Positions 1 to 5,747 of a stretch of 6,025 nucleotides of DNA are shown one piece after another. This DNA comes from Bacteroidota bacterium (GTDB lineage: Bacteria; Bacteroidota; Bacteroidia; NS11-12g; UBA9320): NCBI GenBank assembly GCA_003485825.1, contig DNHN01000025.1:1-6025 (forward strand). Reading direction: 5' to 3'. A program made the translations under genes and the position numbers. The notes under the pieces are model-generated. The model was not told the origin of the DNA and made no database searches. It saw nothing but the letters and a program-made list of their open reading frames with translations. Numbering within the stretch: the stretch's first letter is position 1; every line of letters starts with the position of its first letter.

Positions 1-1
1 C

Positions 2-736
2 TTTTCGCCAATAGTGTTTTTATATTTTAAGCTAAGGAAGGGTAGGGGCTCTATAGCTTTATTGTTCCCCTTGTTTGTATACCTAGCGGGTTCTGGAGTG
101 AACTACACGAATACCAACCAATATGAATATAGCTCTATTTCTACCATAAATCTTGGACAGTACAACGCCAAACTGACTATCGCTAAAGCATACGGCTATG
201 ATTCTGCTCAAGAATATGTTTCTCGTTCCGAGTTTGCTATACCACGAACGTCTAAAGAGTATGAGAATTATACGTCCAAGGTTAATACGTTAGCAAAGGG
301 GACAATTTTAGAAAATCTAACCTCTTATATTACCGTACACACGGCTGGCAGTATAAAAATGCTGTTAGACCCAGGAAGGTTTGAACTCTACACCTTTTTT
401 AAAGAACCCACCTCAGATGGAAGTCTTACTGAAATGATATATGCTCAAAGATGGTCGGATATAAAAGCGGTTTTAATCAAAAGGCCTGTTTTGTTTGTGC
501 TCTTTATAGGTTTGTTTCTACTTGCGATAGCGAAGCTGATAGGTGCCGCTTTTTCAGTGACTCAATTTAAAAGAATGTACTTTATGCTAATTGTCACAGC
601 TTATTTTGTAACCATAGCCGGGCCTGTAGGTGCAGCTAGGTTTATGCTTCCCGTTTCTGTAATCTACTTGATCCTCGTCTGTCAAGGACTAGGTTCTATT
701 CTACATTTTCTCCAAAAAAGTACGAAAGGCAAGTAG
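2..736 (+). CDS. C-terminal part of a multispan membrane protein, probably a GT39/PMT-like glycosyltransferase (5' truncated)
   Basis: The reading frame is open to the left edge (first whole codon at base 2) and ends at TAG 734-736, so this is the C-terminal ~244 residues of a longer protein. A GTG at 14 could start translation but is probably internal. Numbering from that GTG, a hydrophobic segment lies near 13-28. It is followed by a long polar, presumably extracytoplasmic loop (about 29-155) containing LLDPGRFELYTFF (117-129). Three more membrane segments lie near 157-177, 188-204 and 210-232. The loop motif and the late ARFMLPVSVIYLIL segment (208-221) resemble the C-terminal halves of polyprenol-phosphate-sugar-dependent glycosyltransferases (GT39/PMT-like), which move a sugar onto a lipid or protein outside the membrane. 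That family assignment is from memory of its pattern. The catalytic N-terminal part is outside the window. The 3' end overlaps the convergent DUF4286 gene by 36 nt, and no terminator hairpin is evident. It could be another type of polytopic membrane protein. Confidence 0.6.
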   Translation, partial: FSPIVFLYFKLRKGRGSIALLFPLFVYLAGSGVNYTNTNQYEYSSISTINLGQYNAKLTIAKAYGYDSAQEYVSRSEFAIPRTSKEYENYTSKVNTLAKGTILENLTSYITVHTAGSIKMLLDPGRFELYTFFKEPTSDGSLTEMIYAQRWSDIKAVLIKRPVLFVLFIGLFLLAIAKLIGAAFSVTQFKRMYFMLIVTAYFVTIAGPVGAARFMLPVSVIYLILVCQGLGSILHFLQKSTKGK

Positions 737-1006
737 ATTTTCTCCATACTTTTCCGTGGTTTTCTGTCTTAAGGCATCTGCATGTTTCTCTGTATAGGTA
801 TCAAAATTTTCCCAGGAAGACAGTGTATACTGAATCGCATACGAGTTGTGGTGACGATCTATGTGGTTCTCTACCACCTTGAACATGGAGTAAGACTCAA
901 ACAGCTCTGTCTCCATAACTTCAGGGATGTGCTCTTCTTTTAGCCATGTTAAAATTTCGTTTTCTAGCTTTGGGTTAATACTTATAGTGACGTTATATAT
1001 TATCAT
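701..1006 (-). CDS. DUF4286 family protein
   Basis: A 101-residue protein with ATG at 1006-1004 and TAG at 703-701. The N-terminus (MIIYNVTISI), the WLKEEHIPEV stretch at 21-30 and the C-terminal ending ENLLAFRTFLEK (89-100) match the pattern of DUF4286, a small Bacteroidota family of unknown function. Length is normal for the family, so the gene looks intact. There is no signal peptide or membrane segment, so it is probably cytoplasmic. The alternating beta-strand/helix pattern and size suggest a ferredoxin-like (dimeric alpha-beta barrel) fold, but that is inference. It is the last gene of the leftward cluster, starting 7 nt after the xerD stop, so it is probably co-transcribed with it. Its 3' end overlaps the convergent membrane-protein gene by 36 nt. 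No biochemical role can be given. Confidence 0.85.
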   Translation of the reverse strand: MIIYNVTISINPKLENEILTWLKEEHIPEVMETELFESYSMFKVVENHIDRHHNSYAIQYTLSSWENFDTYTEKHADALRQKTTEKYGENLLAFRTFLEKM

Positions 1007-1013
1007 TTCGTTT

Positions 1014-1928
1014 TTATGATCTTGGGTGGTATTGTTCTATTACAGATTTCAAATAGGCATTGTCCATGTGCGTATATATTTCTGTGGTGGTAATGCTCTC
1101 ATGTCCTAACATCTGCTGCACAGCACGCAGATCTGCACCTGCCTCTATAAGCACCGTTGCAAAACTATGTCTAAGCGTGTGTGGGCTAATGCTCTTTTTT
1201 ATTCCTGCTTTGGAGGCCAATAATTTTACCAGGTTAAATATAGAAATACGACTGAGAGAGCTTCCACGTTGATTCAGTATAAGCACGTTCTTACTTCTTT
1301 CGTTTTGTACCTCGTCACGATAGTAGGTTAAATAGTATTTTACTTGTCGTATCGTTTTGCCACCTATAGGTACCAGTCGCTCTTTGCTACCTTTACCTAT
1401 TACTTTTATAAAACCCTCGTCTAAATATAAATTACTAATCGTAAGCGTGACAAGTTCAGACACGCGTAGACCACTTCCATACAACAGCATAAGAACCGTT
1501 TTGTCTCTTTCTCCAGAAAGTTTCGAGAAGTCTATTTGCTCCATCATAGCTGTGACTTCTTCATGGGATAGCACTTCGGGGAGTGTTCTTGGAAGCTTAG
1601 GTGTCTTTATGTTCTGAAGGGGATTGTTTGGGACTATTTCGCTTATAACTAAGTATTTATAGAATGTTTTGAGGCCAGATATGACTCTAGCCATAGATCT
1701 AGGGTTTAGGCCCAGGTCAATGATGTAAGATAAAAATGAGGTAATCTCTGCAGGCTCTACTTTTGACAAAGGCCTATCTTCTATATAGGAGTGAAGCTTA
1801 TATATATCAGCTTCATATGCATCAATAGTATTATTACTTAGTGACCTATCTAGTCGGAGTGACGTAGTAAAGTTGTCAATAAGCTTGGCGTTATGCTGAC
1901 TTATTTTTTTAGCTTCACCTCTTTGCAC
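1014..1928 (-). CDS. xerD: Site-specific tyrosine recombinase XerD
   Basis: A 304-residue tyrosine recombinase. With XerC, XerD resolves chromosome dimers at dif near the terminus. The N-terminal SAM-like core-binding domain covers about 15-100 (LRLDRSLSNNTIDAYEADI at 24-42), and the catalytic domain covers about 115-300. All six expected active-site residues are visible: R155 (GSGLRVSEL), K179 (GKGSKERLVP), H250 and R253 (HTLRHSFA), H276 (LGHES) and nucleophile Y285 (EIYTHM). Length is close to the ~298 typical of XerD. The YLVISEIVPNNPLQNIKTPKLPRTLPEVLS stretch (92-121) looks more like XerD than XerC or an integrase. The start is GTG at 1928-1926, 28 nt inside the end of the upstream lipoprotein gene. 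The next in-frame ATG lies far inside the core-binding domain, and an AGG lies about 7 nt upstream of the GTG. Chromosomal housekeeping neighbours argue against a mobile-element integrase. XerC is the main alternative. Confidence 0.88.
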   Translation of the reverse strand: MQRGEAKKISQHNAKLIDNFTTSLRLDRSLSNNTIDAYEADIYKLHSYIEDRPLSKVEPAEITSFLSYIIDLGLNPRSMARVISGLKTFYKYLVISEIVPNNPLQNIKTPKLPRTLPEVLSHEEVTAMMEQIDFSKLSGERDKTVLMLLYGSGLRVSELVTLTISNLYLDEGFIKVIGKGSKERLVPIGGKTIRQVKYYLTYYRDEVQNERSKNVLILNQRGSSLSRISIFNLVKLLASKAGIKKSISPHTLRHSFATVLIEAGADLRAVQQMLGHESITTTEIYTHMDNAYLKSVIEQYHPRS

Positions 1929-2788
1929 TGAACGACCTGCTTATTATCTCCATCATTATAATTAACGACAAATACAAGGCTTGCTTTTTCTCTGTTCACA
2001 TATTCTGGGATGGTTATTTCCCATCCTTTTGTTAAACCGATACCTCTTACAGCATCGCCACATTCTGAGTCAAAAAGAGGGTTGCCATTATACGGCGTGT
2101 ATGCTTTCCGAACGATGTGCTTATGAATGTACCCTTCATCTGTACCTGTCAGTGTCTTCTGAGGATGTAGTATATCGTCTTCCAGTAAAAATATAGAAAC
2201 AAATGGCTTTGCTTCGGCATCAGCAGTAAAAACAAAAGTGCCAAAAACATCTAATGTAGAATCATTTACTTCTTGTTTCGAAATATCTAAGTTTACAATA
2301 GCCCTTTCTCCTACAAAGGTGTTGGCTAAACTTTGCCACTGAGCATACCCCACATTTAGAGGCTGACCTTCAGCTGGGGCTGTCCTATTCACTCCGCCTC
2401 CTGGCAAAATATTGCTGAAATTGAAAATATTAGTCCCTATTAGTTGCGCAACTTCAGTTCTAAGGTCTTGCGCTTCTTTATCTACAGGGGATGTCAATGA
2501 CAGTGGGAATGTAGTATATAGGCCCATTACGATCACAACACTATCTTTATCGTTCTTTTTTACAGCATCTGCCGCTTCTGCTGCATTGGGACATGCTACA
2601 CACCTCACTCCTGTAAGGTCTTCTATCAATATACCTCTCTTGCTGGCTTGAGGAATATTTTCTTCTTCTACCGTATAGCAAGAATCTATAAGGACTTTAG
2701 AAGGTACACTAAAATCTATTGGCGGGAGAGACTCTTCGCACGCTTGCATTAAGACAATTAAAACTATCGCTAAACCTATTTTTTTCAT
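1901..2788 (-). CDS. Omp28-related lipoprotein with a thioredoxin-like CXXC
   Basis: A 295-residue probable lipoprotein. It begins with a basic start (MKK), a hydrophobic core (4-14) and a lipobox-like LMQAC with the lipidation Cys at 17. The acidic residues straight after it (CEES) resemble lipoprotein export signals that send Bacteroidota lipoproteins to the cell surface, so an outer-membrane location is likely but inferred. After the linker, ILIEDLTGVRCVACPNA (53-69) has the layout of a thioredoxin-fold active site, C63-V-A-C66, as in Omp28-family proteins. HKHIVRKAY (222-230) also fits that family, whose function is poorly known. Whether the CXXC is a working redox pair is not shown. Further Cys occur at 37, 243 and 288. 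The ATG (2788-2786) lies 9 nt after the pseudouridine synthase stop, and the 3' end overlaps xerD by 28 nt, so this is an operon-internal gene. Neither partner has an obvious functional link to it. Confidence 0.82.
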   Translation of the reverse strand: MKKIGLAIVLIVLMQACEESLPPIDFSVPSKVLIDSCYTVEEENIPQASKRGILIEDLTGVRCVACPNAAEAADAVKKNDKDSVVIVMGLYTTFPLSLTSPVDKEAQDLRTEVAQLIGTNIFNFSNILPGGGVNRTAPAEGQPLNVGYAQWQSLANTFVGERAIVNLDISKQEVNDSTLDVFGTFVFTADAEAKPFVSIFLLEDDILHPQKTLTGTDEGYIHKHIVRKAYTPYNGNPLFDSECGDAVRGIGLTKGWEITIPEYVNREKASLVFVVNYNDGDNKQVVQCKEVKLKK

Positions 2789-2797
2789 TTTTAAGTA

Positions 2798-3565
2798 TTA
2801 TTTAGTGGTCCGCATGTAAACACCAAGGTTCTTTAATTCTTTTTGAGTTAACTCCCTGTGCATTCCCATGGGGATTCCTTTTTTGTCAAAAGTATGAAAC
2901 ATTACTCTATCTAACTTAATCACAGGGCTGCCTATTGCATCAAACATCCTTCTTATGACTCTATTTTTACCACTATGGATTTCAATGCCATATCTAAATG
3001 ACTCATCTTCTCTTAGCTCTACTATTTTATCAAACTTACTTACGCCATCTTCCAACTCCACTCCGGTAACCATCTGATCCAACTCTTGCTGTGACAATTG
3101 CTTTTCTACCTTTGCCTTGTACACCTTTTTTACTTTTTTGGTAGGGTGGAGGAGGTTTTGGGTCAAATCACCGTCATTGGTAAGTAATATTATTCCTGTA
3201 GTGTTTCGGTCTAATCTACCCACAGGGTATAAGTGCTGCAAGTGACTTGGAAGCAGGTCTACAATGGCCCTTCTTCCTTTCTCATCACTACTGGTACATA
3301 TCACGTTTCTTGGCTTGTTTACCAACACATATTTCTTCTCCTCAGCGGATATTAACTTGTTGTCTACCAGAATTTTATCGGTAGATTTAACCTTAACACC
3401 CAACTCTTTTACCAATTTGCCATTTACGGTAACTCGACCTTCTTCTATGATCAAGTCTGCACCCCTTCTGCTGCTAATTCCAGCGTTCGCGATATACTTA
3501 TTTAAACGTAGTTCTGTCTCCGGAACGTTATCTTCTTCAGCACTTTGTTTATTATACTCTTTCAT
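2798..3565 (-). CDS. rluB: RsuA/RluB-family rRNA pseudouridine synthase
   Basis: A 255-residue enzyme from ATG 3565-3563. It converts uridine to pseudouridine in rRNA; RluB modifies the 23S peptidyl-transferase-centre region, RsuA the 16S. In this numbering, a short charged N-terminal tail (1-18) precedes an S4 RNA-binding domain (about 19-65, RLNKYIANAGISSRRGADLI at 19-38). The catalytic domain follows, with Asp119 in VGRLDRNTTGIILLTNDGDL (115-134), the hallmark of this superfamily. KNRVIRRMFDAIG (200-212) is a further family motif. A TTG at 3595 would add 10 residues (MCKNYDNSSP), but the ATG is preferred: the extension is poorly conserved-looking, and a -7-like element and inverted repeat sit exactly there. 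It is the first gene of the leftward operon. RluB is favoured over RsuA by general pattern only, so the symbol is less sure than the family. Confidence 0.88.
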   Translation of the reverse strand: MKEYNKQSAEEDNVPETELRLNKYIANAGISSRRGADLIIEEGRVTVNGKLVKELGVKVKSTDKILVDNKLISAEEKKYVLVNKPRNVICTSSDEKGRRAIVDLLPSHLQHLYPVGRLDRNTTGIILLTNDGDLTQNLLHPTKKVKKVYKAKVEKQLSQQELDQMVTGVELEDGVSKFDKIVELREDESFRYGIEIHSGKNRVIRRMFDAIGSPVIKLDRVMFHTFDKKGIPMGMHRELTQKELKNLGVYMRTTK

Positions 3566-3627
3566 AGGTGAGCTATTATCGTAATTTTTGCACAAAAATA
3601 CCGTTATAGAAGATAAACCGCGCTCTA
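3566..3627. promoter_or_regulatory. Divergent promoter region between the pseudouridine synthase operon and the T9SS-substrate gene
   Basis: This 62-nt gap is the only divergent intergenic space in the window and must hold, or lie close to, the start signals for both directions. On the minus strand TATTTTTG (3600-3593) matches the Bacteroidota -7 consensus TAnnTTTG and would place initiation about 20-25 nt before the rluB ATG. On the plus strand AATTTTTG (3583-3590) is one base off that consensus. No clear TTTG -33 element stands at the right spacing for either, so the assignment is tentative. Confidence 0.4.
3584..3599. repeat. Inverted repeat ATTTTTG-CA-CAAAAAT in the divergent promoter region
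   Basis: Two perfect 7-bp arms, ATTTTTG (3584-3590) and CAAAAAT (3593-3599), flank a 2-nt centre. The arms coincide with the candidate -7 elements of the two divergent promoters. The symmetry may therefore be back-to-back promoter elements, or an operator for a dimeric regulator. With only 2 nt in the loop it is not a good transcription terminator. Confidence 0.6.
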
Positions 3628-5334
3628 TTGAGATATATATTAATCATACTGCTATTTGCTTCCTTAACATCCAGTGCTGTAAGTTCACCACCACTCGTGC
3701 TTCGTGCGTGTTTAAACTACGATACGGACATAGTAACCCTGTCATGGAAATCACCTTCAGACCAGTGCGGGTCTTTTACAAAATATAGTTTATATGCTAG
3801 CGAAGACAACGGACCTTTTGTAAAACTCGACGACATTCCCGACATTAGCATTCAAGAGTATCCACACCAATTATCCGTAGCGAATACAAATTGGAGGTAC
3901 TATGTAACCATACTTCATCTTTGTGACGGCACGGACAGTGCAACCTCAAACCAAGTTCTTATCGATAACACCTACCCAACTACTATAGAAATAGACTCCC
4001 TCAGCTACGACCTTCTTACCCAGAACATTATCGCTGGATGGTCACCAAACCCGTCACCGGACACCAAAGGGTTTGAATTATATGAATACAACTTCACTAC
4101 TCAAAGCGCAGATTCTATTGGCAACACAACGAGTTATACCAAAAACATCACAGAACTGCGTGCAGGAAACTTTCCAGTAGTTCTATCATCCTACGATAGC
4201 TGTAACCTATCATCCACCTTTTCGGATCCCCATAGACCGGTGTTACTAAGAGGAAGCATCGACACATGCAGTAGAACCATAACACTAAATTGGAACAAAT
4301 ACACGGGATGGAACTCCATAGACAGCCAGAGCTTATACGTCTCCAGAAACGGGGGGCCATATATTCGTGATACTACCTTGTCTGATATACCCAACTCGTT
4401 CACGTACAATAAACTAGTGCTAGGAGACACACTACGTTTCTACCTGAGAACTTATAAAACAGGAGACCCTTTTACTTCCAGCTCCTCAACGCTAACTTTC
4501 GAAACTAGAAAACTAGTAACGCCAAGTTACATCTACTTAAGTTGGGTGTCCGTTAATGACAACATTAACGACAATAGTACAATATCCCTATCATGGAAAT
4601 CAGACAACCTACAGGATATCAACACTTTTAGCATAGACAGGTCAATGAGTGGTAGCGTGAATACAACAATCAAATCCATAGCAACTGTCCAGAACCAAGA
4701 CGAGTATACCGCCACCGACTTCCTTGCAGACGCAGACATAAACATTTATAATTACACCATAGTGGCAGTAGATAAGTGTGACGACACTGTTTCACAATCC
4801 AACACCTCATCCAACATGCTTCTCAATATTTTACCGACCCAAACCCACTCCAGTTACACTGGATGGGAAAACGGTGTTTCCTCCTATGAGCTTGAGTATT
4901 CGACAGACCGTTCCACGTGGAACTCGCAATTTTACAGTACCCTTCCTATAACAATGCAAAACACTCAAACTGCTGGCTGTTACAGGGTTGTAGCATACGA
5001 GAACACTAATTCGCTCGGGTATAGTTCAATCTCGTATTCCAACGTACAGTGCCGTTATGATTCACTGTCTTTCTTCGTAACCACGGCCATTTCGCCCAAT
5101 GGAATAAACAATAAATTTGTAATTAAAGGTGTTGGCATAGACCAAACTAAATCAACATACGAAATATACAACCGCTGGGGCGAACTAATACAACAAGCCA
5201 ATATTTCTCAACCGTGGTTCGCCGAATACAAAAACACACCAGTCCCATCAGGGATGTATATCTACATTGCTAAAATTTATGGCATTTTGGGTGAATACAA
5301 AACACAATCAGGAACAGTAAATGTCATCAGATAA
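3628..5334 (+). CDS. Secreted protein with FnIII-like repeats and a C-terminal T9SS type B (gliding motility-associated) sorting domain
   Basis: A 568-residue exported protein. The start is TTG 3628-3630: an in-frame stop lies at 3607, and this TTG gives a complete signal peptide (MRYILIILLFASLTSSA, cleavage near 17-20). The middle is a chain of about five beta-sandwich, FnIII-like units (roughly 24-113, 118-203, 205-293, 297-398, 403-477). They are marked by recurring strands such as VTLSWKS (36-42), ISLSWKS (319-325) and ITLNWNKYTGW (218-228), and by unit ends of the type Y-x-V-x-x-x-D-x-C. The C-terminus (485-568) resembles the CHU_C/type B sorting domain: ISPNG (488-492), YEIYNRWGEL (511-520), PVPSGMYIYIAKI (538-550) and terminal GTVNVIR. 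Known proteins of this class are secreted by the type IX system and attached to the surface or released; adhesion or a role in gliding is possible but unproven. It is rich in Ser, Thr and Asn, C-rich in its coding strand, and overlaps ybeY by 14 nt. Confidence 0.85.
   Translation: MRYILIILLFASLTSSAVSSPPLVLRACLNYDTDIVTLSWKSPSDQCGSFTKYSLYASEDNGPFVKLDDIPDISIQEYPHQLSVANTNWRYYVTILHLCDGTDSATSNQVLIDNTYPTTIEIDSLSYDLLTQNIIAGWSPNPSPDTKGFELYEYNFTTQSADSIGNTTSYTKNITELRAGNFPVVLSSYDSCNLSSTFSDPHRPVLLRGSIDTCSRTITLNWNKYTGWNSIDSQSLYVSRNGGPYIRDTTLSDIPNSFTYNKLVLGDTLRFYLRTYKTGDPFTSSSSTLTFETRKLVTPSYIYLSWVSVNDNINDNSTISLSWKSDNLQDINTFSIDRSMSGSVNTTIKSIATVQNQDEYTATDFLADADINIYNYTIVAVDKCDDTVSQSNTSSNMLLNILPTQTHSSYTGWENGVSSYELEYSTDRSTWNSQFYSTLPITMQNTQTAGCYRVVAYENTNSLGYSSISYSNVQCRYDSLSFFVTTAISPNGINNKFVIKGVGIDQTKSTYEIYNRWGELIQQANISQPWFAEYKNTPVPSGMYIYIAKIYGILGEYKTQSGTVNVIR
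4909..4924. other. Degenerate parS-like site with a perfect palindromic core
   Basis: CGTTCCACGTGGAACT matches TGTTNCACGTGAAACA at 12 of the 15 defined positions. Its 14-bp core GTTCCACGTGGAAC (4910-4923) is perfectly palindromic, as expected of a site for dimeric ParB. Both outermost bases depart from consensus, and one inner A is G. It lies within codons for R-S-T-W-N (about residues 428-432) of the T9SS-substrate gene, about 820 bp from the exact parS. ParB may bind it more weakly, or it may be an incidental E-box-like palindrome; proximity to the exact site favours the former. Confidence 0.45.
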
Positions 5335-5743
5335 CATACAGCTAGAATCCCCTTATCCAGAAATACTGGACCTTCTTAACATGGAGTCCCTTACGCACTG
5401 TTATAACCATCTTCAATTAAGCGAAGGCATTATCTATTATTTCATGTCCGACGACGAGCTTCTTGAAGTCAACAGAAGCACGCTTAATCATGACTACTAC
5501 ACAGATATAATAACGTTCGACTATTCAGAGGACGCAGATATTGAAGATCACGAAATACTAATAAGCTGGGATAGAATAAAAGAAAACGCTAAAACCCATA
5601 ATGAGCCCTTGATCACTGAACTGCATAGAGTTTGTTTTCATGGGATGCTTCACTTGCACGGAATAAACGACAAGACTCCCGACGAACAAATAAATATGAC
5701 CAACAAGGAAAACGAACTTTTAGCTTTGTACTGTTCCACGTGA
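5321..5743 (+). CDS. ybeY: Endoribonuclease YbeY (rRNA maturation factor)
   Basis: A 140-residue metal-dependent endoribonuclease that acts in 16S rRNA 3'-end maturation and ribosome quality control. The family motif is at [14 protein letters not shown] (107-120): H107 and H111 are the expected metal ligands. The third ligand, His in E. coli (HGTLHLLGYDH), appears here as D117, a form I recall as common in Bacteroidota (GYGDKT). [13 protein letters not shown] (55-67) and RIKENA (85-90) are further family segments, and length is normal. The N-terminal ~30 residues are divergent. ATG 5321 lies inside the end of the upstream gene (14-nt overlap), suggesting translational coupling; ATG 5381 is a less likely alternative. 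The last codons (C-S-T-stop) are part of an exact parS site. Third positions prefer C over G strongly, unlike mnmG just downstream. Confidence 0.92.
   Translation: MSSDNIQLESPYPEILDLLNMESLTHCYNHLQLSEGIIYYFMSDDELLEVNRSTLNHDYYTDIITFDYSEDADIEDHEILISWDRIKENAKTHNEPLITELHRVCFHGMLHLHGINDKTPDEQINMTNKENELLALYCST
5721..5728 (+). promoter_or_regulatory. Candidate -7 promoter element for mnmG
   Basis: TAGCTTTG matches the Bacteroidota -7 consensus TAnnTTTG and lies 27 nt before the mnmG ATG. Transcription from it would begin inside the parS site. A six-base match is expected about once or twice per strand in a window this size, and no TTTG -33 element stands about 19 nt upstream, so support is weak. Confidence 0.2.
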
Positions 5744-5747
5744 AACA
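5732..5747. other. parS: parS centromere-like site (ParB/Spo0J binding site)
   Basis: TGTTCCACGTGAAACA is an exact match to the conserved bacterial parS consensus TGTTNCACGTGAAACA. ParB (Spo0J) binds it, spreads over nearby DNA, and with ParA and SMC directs segregation of the origin region. Chance occurrence of all 15 fixed bases in about 6 kb is very unlikely. The site supplies ybeY codons C-S-T and the stop TGA (5741-5743), and its last base sits directly before the mnmG ATG (5748). parS sites usually cluster near oriC, so this locus is probably origin-proximal. The ParB gene is outside the window. The matching sequence is seen; the function is inferred from the consensus. Confidence 0.93.

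Noticed and set aside
737..1013. Rho-independent terminators at the ends of the operons
   Set aside because: No GC-rich stem followed by a T-run was found at the convergent 701-736 overlap or at other gene ends.
1060..1617. Plus-strand open frames opposite xerD (1060-1272, 1357-1617)
   Set aside because: They lie wholly within the well-supported xerD gene on the other strand, have no recognisable domain and are best explained as shadows. The same holds for frames opposite the lipoprotein, rluB and T9SS-substrate genes.
1014..1928. Tyrosine recombinase as the integrase of a mobile element
   Set aside because: Sequence pattern and length fit chromosomal XerD. It is packed in a housekeeping operon, and no att repeats, tRNA target or cargo genes are seen.
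3566..3595. TTG start at 3595 giving the pseudouridine synthase 10 extra N-terminal residues
   Set aside because: ATG at 3565 is a better start, and the extension would run through the inverted repeat and candidate -7 element. The TTG cannot be excluded without start mapping.
3858..3879. Near DnaA boxes GTATCCACA (3858-3866) and TTATCCGTA (3871-3879), plus TTATCCAGA at 5353-5361
   Set aside because: None matches TTATCCACA exactly; one-mismatch hits are expected about once per window by chance. They lie in coding DNA without an AT-rich unwinding region, so oriC itself is not claimed.
3742..4602. Direct repeat TCATGGAAATCA at 3742-3753 and 4591-4602
   Set aside because: It encodes the same beta-strand (LSWKS) in two FnIII-like units of one protein, so repeated domain structure explains it.
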